From contig NZ_JRMB01000002.1 in assembly GCF_000759445.1 (NCBI RefSeq), forward strand, positions 1,116,001-1,180,000: DNA of 64,000 bases. The letters are read 5' to 3'. Both the position numbers and the translations under genes were made by a program. The DNA comes from Pseudomonas lutea. Its GTDB lineage: Bacteria; Pseudomonadota; Gammaproteobacteria; Pseudomonadales; Pseudomonadaceae. The stretch's first letter is position 1. Every line of letters begins with the position of its first letter. Below are positions 1 through 10,096 of this stretch, one piece after another. The notes beneath the pieces are model-generated. The model had not been told where the DNA came from, made no database searches, and worked only from the letters and a program-made list of their open reading frames with translations.

Positions 1-1095
1 GTGACGCTCGACGTCAGTGACCTGAATCACCAGCATGGCGTGGTGCGCGGTCAGCGAGCGGCCACTCTCCGAGAAGATATGCGGATGCGGCAAGCCCTGC
101 GCATCACAGAACTCCTTGAGCATCCCGACCACTACACCGGCGTAGTCGTCCATGTCGTAGTTGATCGAACTGGCGTTGCGCGAGTGCGTGCCGTCGTAAT
201 CGACACCCAGACCGCCGCCGACGTCAATGTGATCGACCGGCAAGCCGAGGTTGCGCAATTCGCCGTAATAACGGATCGCTTCCTTGAAGCCGTGCTGATA
301 GTCGGCCAGGTTGGCGATCTGCGAGCCCATGTGAAAGTGCAGCAGACGTATGCCCTGATCGAGCCCAGCCTTGGTGAAACGGTCGACGACCGACAGCAAC
401 TGTGCAGCGGACAGCCCGAATTTGGACTTCTCGCCACCTGTATCGGCCCACTTGCTTGAGGCCAGCGAAGACAGACGCACGCGCAGACCCACCTGCGGGG
501 CAACCTTCAGCTCGGCGGCTTCTTCAATGACCAGTTCGACTTCGGATTCTTTCTCGATGACGATGAATACGTTGTGACCCAGCTTTTGACCCATGAGGGC
601 CAAGCGAATGAACTCGCGATCCTTATAGCCGTTGCAGACGATCGTGCCACCCTTGGGCGCCAGGGCCAGCACGGCCATCAGCTCAGGCTTGGAGCCGGCC
701 TCCAGACCAATGGAAACGTTTTGCGTGGCGATGATGTTCTCAACCACCGCCTCCTGCTGGTTAACCTTGATCGGGTACAGCGCGGTGTATTTGCTCTGGT
801 ATTCCAGACGGGCGATGTTCTCGTCGAACGCACCGGTCAACTGACGAACGCGGTCCTGCAGAATGTCAGGGAAGCGCACCAGCAATGGCAGGGACAAGCC
901 GCTCTTGCGCAACTGATCGACCTGCTCGTAAAGATCGATGGGTGAGCTGTTCGGCCCATTGGGACGAACCTCAACGCGGCCGGCTTCATTGATTGCGAAA
1001 TAACCGGCCCCCCAATGACGGATCCCGTAGACACTGCGGCTGTCCGCCACGGTCCATTGGCTGCCATCGTCTTTGCGTGTGCGTCGTACGGACAT
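1..1095 (-). CDS. speA: Biosynthetic arginine decarboxylase, N-terminal part (cut by window edge)
   Basis: PLP-dependent enzyme that converts arginine to agmatine, the first step of the agmatine route to putrescine. The reading frame stays open from the ATG at 1095 to the left edge and gives 365 residues; the family is usually about 630-640, so the C-terminal part lies outside. The PLP-binding lysine is K110 in YPIKVNQ, and the barrel motifs HFHMGSQ and [12 protein letters not shown] follow. A GGGGA Shine-Dalgarno sequence lies 5 nt before the ATG. The spacer at 1096-1278 separates it from the SUI1 gene on the same strand. Confidence 0.96.
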   Translation of the reverse strand, partial: MSVRRTRKDDGSQWTVADSRSVYGIRHWGAGYFAINEAGRVEVRPNGPNSSPIDLYEQVDQLRKSGLSLPLLVRFPDILQDRVRQLTGAFDENIARLEYQSKYTALYPIKVNQQEAVVENIIATQNVSIGLEAGSKPELMAVLALAPKGGTIVCNGYKDREFIRLALMGQKLGHNVFIVIEKESEVELVIEEAAELKVAPQVGLRVRLSSLASSKWADTGGEKSKFGLSAAQLLSVVDRFTKAGLDQGIRLLHFHMGSQIANLADYQHGFKEAIRYYGELRNLGLPVDHIDVGGGLGVDYDGTHSRNASSINYDMDDYAGVVVGMLKEFCDAQGLPHPHIFSESGRSLTAHHAMLVIQVTDVERH

Positions 1096-1278
1096 CAAAG
1101 TCCCCTATAGAAAAGTCATAAAGCCCCGGCCTGACCGGCTGGGCGCAGTGTAGAGCGTGGAAATGACGGTTTGGCGCCTGCTCGCCATGGGGCAATAGAC
1201 CCGCATTGCGCAGCAGAGTTTGCATGGGTGACTGCGGCCAGACCGACGACATAAATCAAAGGGCTTGAAACCGATGGC

Positions 1279-1650
1279 TCAACCGCCGGACTTCTTGGCC
1301 TTGAAGCCCTGCTTCACCAGTTCGGCCAGCAAGGTTTCAACGTGATCGCCTTGAATCTCGATGACCCCCTCCTTGAGCGCGCCGCCGGTGCCGCAACGAC
1401 GTTTGAGCGTGGTCGCGAGCTCCTTGAGCGCGTCCTCGGCAAGCGGGACGCCTGTGATGGTGGTCACGGTTTTGCCGCCACGGCCTTTGCTTTCGCGGCG
1501 CACGCGAGCAATGCCATCACCTTGCGGAATGAGTGTGCTCTTGCAGACGCAGGCATCGACAGGCTGACGGCAGTCGGGACAATGCCGACCTGCATCGGTT
1601 GAAAACACCAGGCCGCCGAGTGCGGCGAAGGATGCGGCTTTTTTGGCCAC
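1279..1650 (-). CDS. yciH: SUI1/eIF1-like translation factor (YciH family)
   Basis: Small eIF1/SUI1-fold protein of 123 residues, thought to act in start-codon discrimination. An N-terminal zinc-knuckle-like pair (CPDCRQPVDACVC) is followed by the SUI1 core with RVRRESKGRGGKTVTTI and a C-terminal KQGFKAKKSGG tail. I chose the GTG at 1650 because AGAGGA lies 7 nt upstream and the product begins VAKKAASFAALGGLVFS as in other Pseudomonas homologs. The ATG at 1710 would add 20 arginine-rich residues without homolog-like character. It is transcribed in the same direction as speA. Confidence 0.88.
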   Translation of the reverse strand: MAKKAASFAALGGLVFSTDAGRHCPDCRQPVDACVCKSTLIPQGDGIARVRRESKGRGGKTVTTITGVPLAEDALKELATTLKRRCGTGGALKEGVIEIQGDHVETLLAELVKQGFKAKKSGG

Positions 1651-1812
1651 CGGCAATCCTCTTGTTGAGGAGCGAAGTCTGGCCGACGGGAGCCGACCGC
1701 GAAGCCCCACTCAGGCAGGGGCGGCGCTACCGGATCGCTAGGCGGTCCGGCGTGAAAAGTCGCGCAGTGTAACGGCAAAAGGCGCAGTTGCTAAGTGCAA
1801 ATATGCGCCAAT

Positions 1813-2358
1813 TTACGGAACATTTGCGACGCCTTCCAAATAGCGTTTCAGAGCGGCCAGAGAGTCGGGACAATACGGCTTTTCAGCCGATTCAAGCAGG
1901 GCTTTTTCAACGCCAATGAAGCGCGCCTCGCAGACCTCTTCGGGCTGCAGGTTCAAGGGGCCGTCCCAAATGGCCGAGAAGACCGCGCACCACAGCCGAT
2001 TGCCCGGTTGGTCGAAAAAGAACCGCTCGTGGGCAGTCAGCTGCACACCGGAAACGCCCAACTCCTCTTCGAGTTCACGCGCGGCGGAGAGCTCGTAGCT
2101 TTCGTCTGCCTGCACCATGCCGCCCGCTGCCACATCCCAGTATCCGGGATAGATGGCTTTGCTCAGCGTGCGGCGATGCACGCAGAGCTCTCCCGCCGAA
2201 TTGAAAAGCAGAATGTAGGTCCCGCGGCCTATGAGCCCGCGTTCGCGCAACTGGGCGCGAGGCATGGAACCCAAAGGCTGATCGTGATGGTCGACCCAGG
2301 CAATCATTTCCTGATCAGAGGCCGCCCGGTGAGCGGCCTCACGTTGTGACACCTTCAT
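1813..2358 (-). CDS. Nudix hydrolase, YfcD-like
   Basis: 181-residue hydrolase of nucleoside diphosphates linked to another moiety; the substrate is not known. The complete Nudix box (G-x5-E-x7-R-E-x2-E-E-x-G-hydrophobic) spans about residues 80-102, with the RELEEELGV core. The N-terminal WVDHHDQPLG and the GRGTYILLFN strand resemble YfcD and IPP-isomerase-like Nudix enzymes. The start lies 3 bp after the stop of the upstream DUF2333 gene, so the two are probably co-transcribed and translationally coupled. Confidence 0.9.
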   Translation of the reverse strand: MKVSQREAAHRAASDQEMIAWVDHHDQPLGSMPRAQLRERGLIGRGTYILLFNSAGELCVHRRTLSKAIYPGYWDVAAGGMVQADESYELSAARELEEELGVSGVQLTAHERFFFDQPGNRLWCAVFSAIWDGPLNLQPEEVCEARFIGVEKALLESAEKPYCPDSLAALKRYLEGVANVP

Positions 2359-2361
2359 TAA

Positions 2362-3462
2362 TCAGCCTTGAGACAGTAGCTGGCGCAGGTCGATCACTGC
2401 TGCGTTGGCACGCGACAGGTAATTGGCCATAACCAGCGAGTGGTTGGCGAACACACCGAACGGGCTGCCGTTGAGGATCATCGGGCTCCAGATGGGCTCT
2501 TGCGAGGCCTCCAGTTCACGGATGATTTGACGCACGCTAACGGTCGCGTTCTTTTTCGCCAGGACATCGGCGAAGTCCACCTCGATCGCGCGCAGCAAAT
2601 GCGAGAGCGCCCATGCCTGACCGCGTGCTTCGTAGAACACGTTATCGATCTGCATCCATGGCGTTTCCACGATCTCTTCATCGACCTGCGGGACTTCGCC
2701 CGGCTTGACCGTGACGGTCGATTGCGCCTCGGTTTTCAACGTGCTGTTCAACTTGACCCGACCCACGCTGGCAGACAGCCGTTGGGAAAGCGAACCGAGT
2801 CGGGTACCGACGTCGCCCAGCCAGTTATTCAGGTTATCGGCGCGGGTATAGAACAGCGCGCCTTTCTGGTTTGGATCGGAAAGGCGCGCTTGGTAGCGGC
2901 TCAAGGCAGCGATGCCCTCACGGTATTGAGACTCGCTGGAAGGCAGCACCCAGCTCTTGTTATCAAAGTTGAACAGTGGCTCGGCGCGTGCGAGATCACC
3001 GTCTTCCGCGGACTGCGACTGCGAGCGAGCGAAGTCCTTACGCAAGGCACGACTCAGATCGCGCACTTGAACCAGCACGCCGTATTCCCAGCTCGGCATA
3101 TTGTCCATCCACAGGCCAGGCGGGGAGCGGTCGTTGGAAATGTAGCCGCCTGGCTTGTCCAGCAACGTGGAGGCCACGGTCTTCAGCGTTTCGACGGTGG
3201 TATAACCCAGCACCATCTGCTTGCCTTCACCCTGCGCCGCAGCCTGGGCCTGCTGCTGGACGGGGAACAGCGCCGGTTCGCTGCTCCACCAGATACCGAG
3301 GACGACGGTGATGACCAGATAGATACCCACCACGGCGCCGACAGCGCGACTGAACAACAGGCCTCCCCAATAGCTGCGGGAGCCGCGTGGTGCCTTACCC
3401 ATCGGCTTTTCGTCAGCGCGTTCAGTTCCCGCGCTGCCCGGGCGTTTCTTCCAATCCAGCAT
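2362..3462 (-). CDS. DUF2333 family inner-membrane protein
   Basis: 366-residue protein of unknown role, conserved in Pseudomonas. A charged cytoplasmic N-terminus (residues 1-35) precedes one transmembrane helix (about 38-60, AVGAVVGIYLVITVVLGIWW). The long, mainly helical remainder is predicted to be periplasmic, with no catalytic motif that I recognise. It heads a two-gene unit with the Nudix gene and is divergent from gcbA, sharing the 275-bp region 3463-3737. Confidence 0.85.
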   Translation of the reverse strand: MLDWKKRPGSAGTERADEKPMGKAPRGSRSYWGGLLFSRAVGAVVGIYLVITVVLGIWWSSEPALFPVQQQAQAAAQGEGKQMVLGYTTVETLKTVASTLLDKPGGYISNDRSPPGLWMDNMPSWEYGVLVQVRDLSRALRKDFARSQSQSAEDGDLARAEPLFNFDNKSWVLPSSESQYREGIAALSRYQARLSDPNQKGALFYTRADNLNNWLGDVGTRLGSLSQRLSASVGRVKLNSTLKTEAQSTVTVKPGEVPQVDEEIVETPWMQIDNVFYEARGQAWALSHLLRAIEVDFADVLAKKNATVSVRQIIRELEASQEPIWSPMILNGSPFGVFANHSLVMANYLSRANAAVIDLRQLLSQG

Positions 3463-3737
3463 GGCCTAGTCCTTTCAATCACGGAATTCAGTGCTTCTGA
3501 CCGCAACCTTACAGCAAGGTGCGTTTGTCAGGAATGTGATGGCAGCGGCAATTGTTTAGCAGCTGAGTCGGGCACTTGCAGGGATAAAGCGGGAACCACA
3601 AATAGCTAAAGCTGGAAATTTGAACGACATGGCAGTCAAAAGGACCGGAAACTGACTTAAGGCAATTCGGATGAGGGTAACAAGTGATACCATAGCGCCA
3701 TCATTTGTATCGGCGTCTCCCTATAAAGAAGTCAGCC

Positions 3738-5396
3738 ATGACCGAAGCTGCAGACCCGAGCCGCGACCGGCTCAAACACCACTTTGCCCAGCGCGTTATC
3801 CATCAGGCCCGTCAGATTCTTGAGGTGTGGCAGCGCCTGCAGCAAAGTGAATGGTCTGCTACGGATATGGTGGAAATCACCGAAGCCAATCAGCGGCTTC
3901 TGCGCTTCGCTGAACGCTTCGAACAGGTCGAGCACGTGCAACTGGCCACCGCGATCAACCTCTCGCTGGTGGACATCGAAGCCAACCGTGGGCGCTTGAG
4001 CAGCACGCTGATTACAGACCTCAATCGTCTGATGCAGCGCCTTTCCCGGACAGGCTTGCGACACGGCGACCGGCTGGAACAAACGATCTTGCCGCCCCTG
4101 CGCAAGCCCATCTACATCGCTTTACAGGATCCCGAGCGGGGCGAACGGCTGGCCCAACAGCTGGAATTTTTTGGGCTGAGTGCGCAATCGCTTGGCAATG
4201 TCGACACTTTCCACATGACCATGGCCGAACGCTTGCCGGCCGCGGTCGTGATGGATGTGGATTTCAATGGCGCAGGCGCGGGTTTGACTCTCGCCACCCA
4301 GATGCAGGAAGGACTCGAACAGAAACTGCCGTTACTGTCTTTCAGTCACCTCGACACTGACACGCCGACCCGCCTGGCTGCGGTGCGCGCCGGCGGCGAA
4401 GAATTTTTGACCGGCACGCTCGACGCGTCGAGTCTGCTGGAAAAGATCGAAATCCTGACTCGCGTTGCGCAATACGAGCCTTACAAAGTGCTCATCATCG
4501 ATGACTCCCGAGCGCAGGCGAAGCACACGGAAGGCCTGCTGAACAGCGCCGGCATCGTCACCCGCACGCTGCTTGATCCGATCAAGGCCATGCTGGAGCT
4601 GGCGGAGTTTCAACCTGACCTGATCATCCTCGACATGTACATGCCCGGCTGCACAGGCACCGAACTGGCCAAGGTGATTCGGCACAACGATCGCTACGTC
4701 AGCGTGCCGATCATCTATCTTTCAGCCGAAGATGATCTGGACAAACAGCTGGACGCAATGAGCGAAGGCGGCGACGACTTTCTCACCAAACCCATCAAAC
4801 CCCGCCATTTGATCACCACCGTACGCAATCGCGCGGCACGGGCCCGCAACCTCAAAGCGCGCATGGTTCGGGATAGCCTGACTGGCCTGTACAACCACAC
4901 GCACATCCTGCAATTGCTGGAGGACTGCAGCTTCCGCGCGCGGCGCGAAAACAAGCCATTGAGTTTCGCAATGCTGGACATCGACCACTTCAAACGGGTC
5001 AACGACAGTCACGGCCACCCCATGGGCGACCGCGTGATCAAAAGCCTGGCACTGTTCCTGAAGCAACGCCTGCGCAAGACCGACTACATCGGGCGCTACG
5101 GAGGGGAAGAATTCGCGGTGGTGATGCCAGACACCGACCTGCCGGCCGCCTATGGCGTACTCGACGAGATTCGCCAGCGATTCGCCGAAATTCACTACCC
5201 TGCGCAGCCCGCCGATCTGTGCTGCACGTTCAGCGCCGGCGTGGTGGAGATCGCCGCAGACGATGATGCCCTCATGATGGCTTCCCAGGCAGACGAAGCG
5301 TTGTACCGCGCCAAGAAAGCCGGTCGCAATCAGGTGCATGGGCTCAGCCTTGCCGCCTCGACGCCGAGCAGGCACCGTCATCCCGACATCGTGTGA
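3738..5396 (+). CDS. gcbA: Diguanylate cyclase with two receiver-like domains, GcbA/AdcA type
   Basis: Makes the second messenger c-di-GMP from two GTP. The 552 residues hold an N-terminal helical region (1-120), a degenerate receiver domain (about 124-240), a canonical receiver (about 249-370; DD pair in LIIDDS, phospho-acceptor in LDMYMPG, lysine in FLTKP) and a GGDEF domain. The active site is GGEEF at 455-459, and an RKTD product-inhibition I-site lies five residues before it. The ATG at 3738 starts MTEAADPSRD like homologs; an in-frame ATG at 3705 is less likely. The position between the DUF2333 gene and dsbD matches PAO1 PA4843; GcbA promotes surface attachment in P. fluorescens. Confidence 0.9.
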   Translation: MTEAADPSRDRLKHHFAQRVIHQARQILEVWQRLQQSEWSATDMVEITEANQRLLRFAERFEQVEHVQLATAINLSLVDIEANRGRLSSTLITDLNRLMQRLSRTGLRHGDRLEQTILPPLRKPIYIALQDPERGERLAQQLEFFGLSAQSLGNVDTFHMTMAERLPAAVVMDVDFNGAGAGLTLATQMQEGLEQKLPLLSFSHLDTDTPTRLAAVRAGGEEFLTGTLDASSLLEKIEILTRVAQYEPYKVLIIDDSRAQAKHTEGLLNSAGIVTRTLLDPIKAMLELAEFQPDLIILDMYMPGCTGTELAKVIRHNDRYVSVPIIYLSAEDDLDKQLDAMSEGGDDFLTKPIKPRHLITTVRNRAARARNLKARMVRDSLTGLYNHTHILQLLEDCSFRARRENKPLSFAMLDIDHFKRVNDSHGHPMGDRVIKSLALFLKQRLRKTDYIGRYGGEEFAVVMPDTDLPAAYGVLDEIRQRFAEIHYPAQPADLCCTFSAGVVEIAADDDALMMASQADEALYRAKKAGRNQVHGLSLAASTPSRHRHPDIV

Positions 5397-5500
5397 CGGG
5401 ATAGGTCCTACACCATTTTCAGACCGAAGAAATTCAACCCTCTCAGCATGTGCCCAGACACTCCGCTATCATGCGCGGACTTTTGTGATGCGAGACCGCC

Positions 5501-7288
5501 ATGCGCCGCCTGCTTTGTCTGTTGCTGCTGATCTGTGCCCTGCCCGCCTTCGGCGCGAGCTTTCTGGAGAACAGACCGAGCCCCACTCTCGGCGGCCCAG
5601 CAGTCGATAACAGCAAGGATTTCCTGCCCGTTCGCCAGGCGTTCCAGCTGAACCTGTCCGACACAACACCCGACGCCATCAAGCTGCAGTTCATTGCCAC
5701 CGAAGGCTACTACCTTTACCGCCACCGCTTTCAGTTTCGCACCGAGCCCGCCGACATCGGCCTGGGCGCTGCGCAATTGCCGGACGGCGAGAAAAAACAT
5801 GACGAGTACTTTGGCGACGTCGAGGTTTATCACGGCATCCTTGACGTCAGCCTGCCACGCAAGCGAGGGGACAGCCGCCATTTCACGCTGGTTGTCACTT
5901 ACCAGGGCTGCGCTGACAAGGGCCTGTGCTATCCACCGGAAACCGAGCGGCTGAGCATTGGCGGCGCCAGCCCTGCCGAGTCCGATACACCACTCGCAGG
6001 CGATGTCACTCAGGTCGAGTTGAGCTGGAAACAGCTGGTGCTTTTTTTCCTTGCAGGCGTCGGACTGACCTTTACTCCCTGTGTACTGCCCATGCTGCCG
6101 ATCCTTTCGGGCGTGGTTCTGCGCGGGCAAATCGGCGGGCTGCGCGGGTTTTCCCTGTCGCTGGCCTACGTGTTACCGATGGCGGTCTGCTTCGCGCTTT
6201 TGGGTGCGTTGATGGGCATGTTTGGCGCCAGCCTGAATCTACAGGCGCGCCTGCAATCGGCGTGGGTTCTGGTGCCATTCGCCGGGTTCTTTGCGCTGTT
6301 CGCCATCGCCATGTTCGGCGTGTTTGAATTACGCCTGCCCCGCGCCATCAATGAACGGCTCGACCGCATTGCCGGCAATACGCAAGGCGGTTCCTTATGG
6401 GGCGCAGCGGTGCTCGGGATCGTGTCGAGCCTGCTAGTCTCGCCTTGTGTTTCCGCTCCCCTGGCCGGGGCGCTCCTGTACATCAGCGCAAGCGGCGATG
6501 CGGTGGGTGGCGCGATGAAGCTGTTCGCGCTTGGCCTGGGCATGGGTGCCCCGCTGGTCATGGTCGCAACGGGCGGCGCGGCGTGGCTTCCGAAAAGCGG
6601 GCCATGGCTGGTGGCGGTAAAAAATGCCATCGGCGTGCTGCTTCTGGGCCTGGCCATTGGATTGCTCAGCCGAGTCATTCCCGGCCAGGCCACCTTGCTC
6701 CTAATCGGTTTGCTGGGAGCTGGCGTGGCGTTGTTTCTCGGCGCCCTTGAGGGTGGCGCGAAGACCACCCGTGGCCGACTCGCCCAGCTGCTGGGGCTGT
6801 TCTTGCTGATGTATGCGCTTGCCTGCTGGTACGGCGCGTTCAGTGGCCAGACCGACCCGCTGCGCCCGTTGGGCCAGACGCAAACAGTTTCGGGCATTAC
6901 CCGGCAGCCCACGGACGACCGCTGGCAAACAGTGACCGAACCAGCCGAGCTGGACCGTATCCTCGAAGAATCGAAAAACGCAGGCCAGCCAGTGCTGGTC
7001 GACTGGTACGCCGACTGGTGCATCAGCTGCAAGGTCATCGAACATGAGGTTCTGCCTCATCCCGAGGTCGTCGCGCAGTTAACGGCCTTCACACTTGTTC
7101 GCTTTGACATGACCGACAGCAACGAAAAGCAACGGGGATTGCTGGACCGCTACAAACTGTTCGGTCCTCCCGCACTGCTGTTTTTCGGAAAAAACGGCAA
7201 CGAGCTGAGCGATGTACGTGTCGTCGGCGAAATTGACGCCAAAGCGTTCTCCGAGCGGCTTTCTAGAGCAAATGACCAAATCCGGTGA
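5501..7288 (+). CDS. dsbD: Thiol:disulfide interchange protein DsbD
   Basis: Carries reducing power from cytoplasmic thioredoxin across the inner membrane to periplasmic DsbC/G and cytochrome c maturation proteins. It has 595 residues: signal peptide (1-19), periplasmic alpha domain with the cysteine pair in YQGCADKGLCYPP, an eight-helix membrane domain with FTPCVLPMLP and SPCVSAPLAG, and a C-terminal thioredoxin-like domain with CISCK in WYADWCISCKVIE. All three redox cysteine pairs are present, so it should be functional. The ctpL gene that I recall between gcbA and dsbD in PAO1 is absent here. Confidence 0.95.
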   Translation: MRRLLCLLLLICALPAFGASFLENRPSPTLGGPAVDNSKDFLPVRQAFQLNLSDTTPDAIKLQFIATEGYYLYRHRFQFRTEPADIGLGAAQLPDGEKKHDEYFGDVEVYHGILDVSLPRKRGDSRHFTLVVTYQGCADKGLCYPPETERLSIGGASPAESDTPLAGDVTQVELSWKQLVLFFLAGVGLTFTPCVLPMLPILSGVVLRGQIGGLRGFSLSLAYVLPMAVCFALLGALMGMFGASLNLQARLQSAWVLVPFAGFFALFAIAMFGVFELRLPRAINERLDRIAGNTQGGSLWGAAVLGIVSSLLVSPCVSAPLAGALLYISASGDAVGGAMKLFALGLGMGAPLVMVATGGAAWLPKSGPWLVAVKNAIGVLLLGLAIGLLSRVIPGQATLLLIGLLGAGVALFLGALEGGAKTTRGRLAQLLGLFLLMYALACWYGAFSGQTDPLRPLGQTQTVSGITRQPTDDRWQTVTEPAELDRILEESKNAGQPVLVDWYADWCISCKVIEHEVLPHPEVVAQLTAFTLVRFDMTDSNEKQRGLLDRYKLFGPPALLFFGKNGNELSDVRVVGEIDAKAFSERLSRANDQIR

Positions 7289-7437
7289 CGCGGTCACAAA
7301 CTTCGCGCGAACATCGGACAACGTGCTGAATATTGTGGGTAACTGGACAGTCCATCGCACTTTCCGGCATAGTCGCTGCCCATCAGCGGCTCATGCTGCA
7401 AGTGAGCGCCGTAAAAGCGAACAACAAGGAACACACG

Positions 7438-7890
7438 ATGGCGACTTTCCTGGTTCTTCACGGACCCAACCTGAACTTGCTAGGTACCCGCGAACCGGGG
7501 ATCTATGGCTCGATCACGTTGGCCGATATCAATCAGGATCTGGAGCAGCGTGCGCGTGAAGCGGGTCATCATCTGATGTACCTGCAAAGCAACGCCGAAT
7601 ACGAGTTGATCGATCGCATCCACGCTGCCCGCGATGAAAGCGTGGATTTCATTCTGATCAATCCGGCCGCTTTTACGCACACAAGCGTCGCCATACGTGA
7701 CGCGCTGCTGGGAGTGAGCATCCCATTCATCGAAGTGCACCTGTCGAACGTGCACAAGCGCGAACCTTTCCGCCATCACTCCTACTTTTCAGATGTTGCC
7801 GTAGGTGTGATCTGCGGCCTTGGCGCCAGCGGTTACCGACTGGCCCTGGAGGCCGCCCTGGAACAATTGGCCAAGCGTTCTACGACGTGA
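7438..7890 (+). CDS. aroQ: 3-dehydroquinate dehydratase, type II
   Basis: Third step of the shikimate pathway: dehydrates 3-dehydroquinate to 3-dehydroshikimate. The 150 residues are typical of the small dodecameric type II enzyme. [14 protein letters not shown] with catalytic Tyr23 lies at the N-terminus, and the substrate-binding segments [12 protein letters not shown] and IEVHLSN follow. The ATG at 7438 is preceded by AAGGA; the frame is open further upstream but without homologous residues. It heads aroQ-accB-accC, and the ~150-bp spacer after dsbD probably holds the promoter. Confidence 0.96.
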   Translation: MATFLVLHGPNLNLLGTREPGIYGSITLADINQDLEQRAREAGHHLMYLQSNAEYELIDRIHAARDESVDFILINPAAFTHTSVAIRDALLGVSIPFIEVHLSNVHKREPFRHHSYFSDVAVGVICGLGASGYRLALEAALEQLAKRSTT

Positions 7891-7970
7891 ACGGCGCAGT
7901 CCCTGACTGAGCCAGACCGCCGGAACCGGCCACCAAATCCCCCTGACCGTCCCTTGGGAGTTGATGATTA

Positions 7971-8426
7971 ATGGATATCCGTAAAGTCAAGAAACTGATC
8001 GAATTGCTGGAAGAGTCCGGCATCGACGAACTGGAAATCCGTGAAGGCGAAGAGTCCGTACGGATCAGCCGTCACAGCAAGACTCCAGCACAGCCTTACT
8101 ACGCACCTGCGCCAGTAGCAGCTCCAGCGCCCGCCCCGGTTGCAGCACCTGCCGCCGCCGTCGCCGAAGCGCCTTCCGCACCAAAGCTGAACGGCACTGT
8201 CGTTAAATCGCCAATGGTCGGCACCTTCTACCGCACCCCGGCGCCTGGTTCGCCAGCGTTTGTCGAAGTCGGCAAAACCGTGAAAAAAGGCGACACCATT
8301 TGCATCGTCGAGGCGATGAAAATGATGAACCACATTGAAGCGGAAGTGAGCGGCGTTATCGAATCCATCCTGGTAGAAAACGGTCAGCCGGTTGAGTATG
8401 ACCAGCCGCTGTTCACCATCGTTTGA
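7971..8426 (+). CDS. accB: Biotin carboxyl carrier protein of acetyl-CoA carboxylase
   Basis: Carries biotin between the AccC carboxylase and the AccAD carboxyltransferase in the committed step of fatty-acid synthesis. It has 151 residues: an N-terminal helical domain (1-35), an Ala/Pro-rich flexible linker (about 45-70) and a C-terminal biotinyl domain with the biotinylated lysine K117 in [13 protein letters not shown] lies upstream of the ATG. It is followed after 17 bp by accC, the usual accBC operon. Confidence 0.97.
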   Translation: MDIRKVKKLIELLEESGIDELEIREGEESVRISRHSKTPAQPYYAPAPVAAPAPAPVAAPAAAVAEAPSAPKLNGTVVKSPMVGTFYRTPAPGSPAFVEVGKTVKKGDTICIVEAMKMMNHIEAEVSGVIESILVENGQPVEYDQPLFTIV

Positions 8427-8443
8427 ACCGGGGAGAGCCTGCG

Positions 8444-9793
8444 ATGTTGGAAAAAGTCCTGATCGCCAACCGCGGCGAAATCGCCTTGCGCATCTTGCGT
8501 GCCTGTAAAGAACTGGGCATCAAGACCGTCGCGGTCCATTCCACGGCAGACCGTGAGCTGATGCACCTGGGCCTGGCAGACGAAACCGTCTGCATCGGCC
8601 CGGCGCCAGCCAACCTGTCGTACCTGAACATCCCGGCCATTATCTCGGCTGCGGAACTCACCGGCGCCACGGCGATTCACCCTGGCTACGGTTTCCTCGC
8701 GGAGAACGCAGACTTCGCCGAACAGGTCGAGAAATCGGGTTTCGCGTTCATCGGCCCTAAAGCCGAAACCATTCGCCTGATGGGCGACAAGGTTTCCGCC
8801 AAAGACGCCATGAAACTCGCCAGCGTACCCACCGTTCCTGGTTCTGACGGCCCGCTGCCCGAAGACGAAGAAACCGCGCTGCGCATTGGTCGCGAGGTCG
8901 GCTACCCGGTGATCATCAAAGCCGCTGGCGGCGGCGGTGGTCGCGGCATGCGCGTGGTTCACAAGGAAGAAGACCTGATCGAAGCGGCCAAACAGACCCG
9001 CGCCGAAGCGGCTGCATGGTTCAGCAACCCGATGGTCTATCTGGAGAAATACCTGACCAACCCACGTCACGTGGAAGTGCAGGTCATTTCCGACGGTCAG
9101 GGCCAGGCGATCCACCTGGGCGACCGCGACTGCTCCCTGCAGCGCCGTCACCAGAAGGTCCTGGAAGAAGCGCCGGCCCCGTTCATCGACGAAGAGGCGC
9201 GTCAGGCGGTGTTCGCCAGCTGCGTGAAGGCGTGCATCGACATCGGTTACCGCGGTGCTGGCACGTTCGAGTTTCTTTACGAGAACGGCCGCTTCTACTT
9301 CATCGAGATGAACACCCGCGTTCAGGTTGAGCACCCGGTTTCGGAGATGGTCACTGGTATCGACATCGTCAAGGAGATGCTTAGCATCGCCGCCGGCAAC
9401 AAGCTGTCGTATACCCAGGATGACGTCGTCATCACCGGGCATTCGCTGGAGTGCCGCATCAACGCAGAAGACCCGAAGACGTTCATCCCGAGCCCGGGCC
9501 TGGTCAAGCATTTCCACGCACCAGGCGGCAACGGCGTCCGTGTGGATTCGCACCTGTACAGCGGCTACAAGGTTCCGTCCAACTACGACTCCTTGATCGG
9601 CAAGCTGATTACTTGGGGCGCCACCCGCGACGAAGCCATGGCGCGCATGCGTAACGCTCTGGACGAAATCGTGGTCGACGGCATCAAGACCAACATCCCG
9701 CTGCACCGTGATCTGACCCGTGATGAAGGCTTCTGCGAAGGCGGAGTCAACATTCACTACTTGGAACACAAGCTGGCTGCTGACAAGCACTGA
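8444..9793 (+). CDS. accC: Biotin carboxylase subunit of acetyl-CoA carboxylase
   Basis: ATP-dependent carboxylation of biotin on AccB. It is 449 residues, the standard family length. The ATP-grasp fold is clear: [11 protein letters not shown] at the N-terminus, the glycine-rich ATP loop [23 protein letters not shown], the [14 protein letters not shown] active-site strand and [12 protein letters not shown]. The ATG at 8444 ([11 protein letters not shown]) follows GGGGAGAG; a start 21 nt further upstream is open but not conserved. A strong terminator closes the operon at 9818. Confidence 0.97.
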   Translation: MLEKVLIANRGEIALRILRACKELGIKTVAVHSTADRELMHLGLADETVCIGPAPANLSYLNIPAIISAAELTGATAIHPGYGFLAENADFAEQVEKSGFAFIGPKAETIRLMGDKVSAKDAMKLASVPTVPGSDGPLPEDEETALRIGREVGYPVIIKAAGGGGGRGMRVVHKEEDLIEAAKQTRAEAAAWFSNPMVYLEKYLTNPRHVEVQVISDGQGQAIHLGDRDCSLQRRHQKVLEEAPAPFIDEEARQAVFASCVKACIDIGYRGAGTFEFLYENGRFYFIEMNTRVQVEHPVSEMVTGIDIVKEMLSIAAGNKLSYTQDDVVITGHSLECRINAEDPKTFIPSPGLVKHFHAPGGNGVRVDSHLYSGYKVPSNYDSLIGKLITWGATRDEAMARMRNALDEIVVDGIKTNIPLHRDLTRDEGFCEGGVNIHYLEHKLAADKH

Positions 9794-9817
9794 TTCGCCA
9801 GCAAGGTGCCGTACCCG

Positions 9818-9846
9818 CAAAGCCGCTTTCGAGCGGCTTTGTTGTT
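9818..9846 (+). terminator. Rho-independent terminator of aroQ-accBC
   Basis: Perfect 10-bp stem CAAAGCCGCT/AGCGGCTTTG (9818-9827 and 9832-9841) closed by a TTCG tetraloop, followed by a short T-rich stretch. It lies 25 bp after the accC stop. Confidence 0.85.
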
Positions 9847-10096
9847 CCCGGGGTGGGCAATCTGAGTATTTCGGGACGCGCCCATCCTGTGGAACTCGCT
9901 TCAGCCGGGAAGAGGCCGGGGTGACCGACATCATCTTCGCGGTTTGAAGCCTGACGCCTTCCCGGCTAAAGCCCGCCCCACTTTCCCGACCTCACTGCGA
10001 CACCCACTTTGTTGTTTCCCCGCGAACCCCGTAAACTTGCCGGTCTTTCGTGGCCGTTGCGCCGCTTATCAACTTCCAACTCGAAGGTCACCCGCC

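Noticed and set aside
1..945. Long open frames on the + strand over speA
   Set aside because: They are antisense to a well-conserved arginine decarboxylase frame, have no family-like residues, and reflect high GC at codon position 3.
8384..9934. 516-codon open frame on the minus strand
   Set aside because: It is fully antisense to accC, whose product is unmistakable, and its translation shows no known domain.
9944..10096. N-terminal extension of prmA
   Set aside because: The extra 51 residues are Pro/Arg/Cys-rich and not part of PrmA, which starts [11 protein letters not shown].
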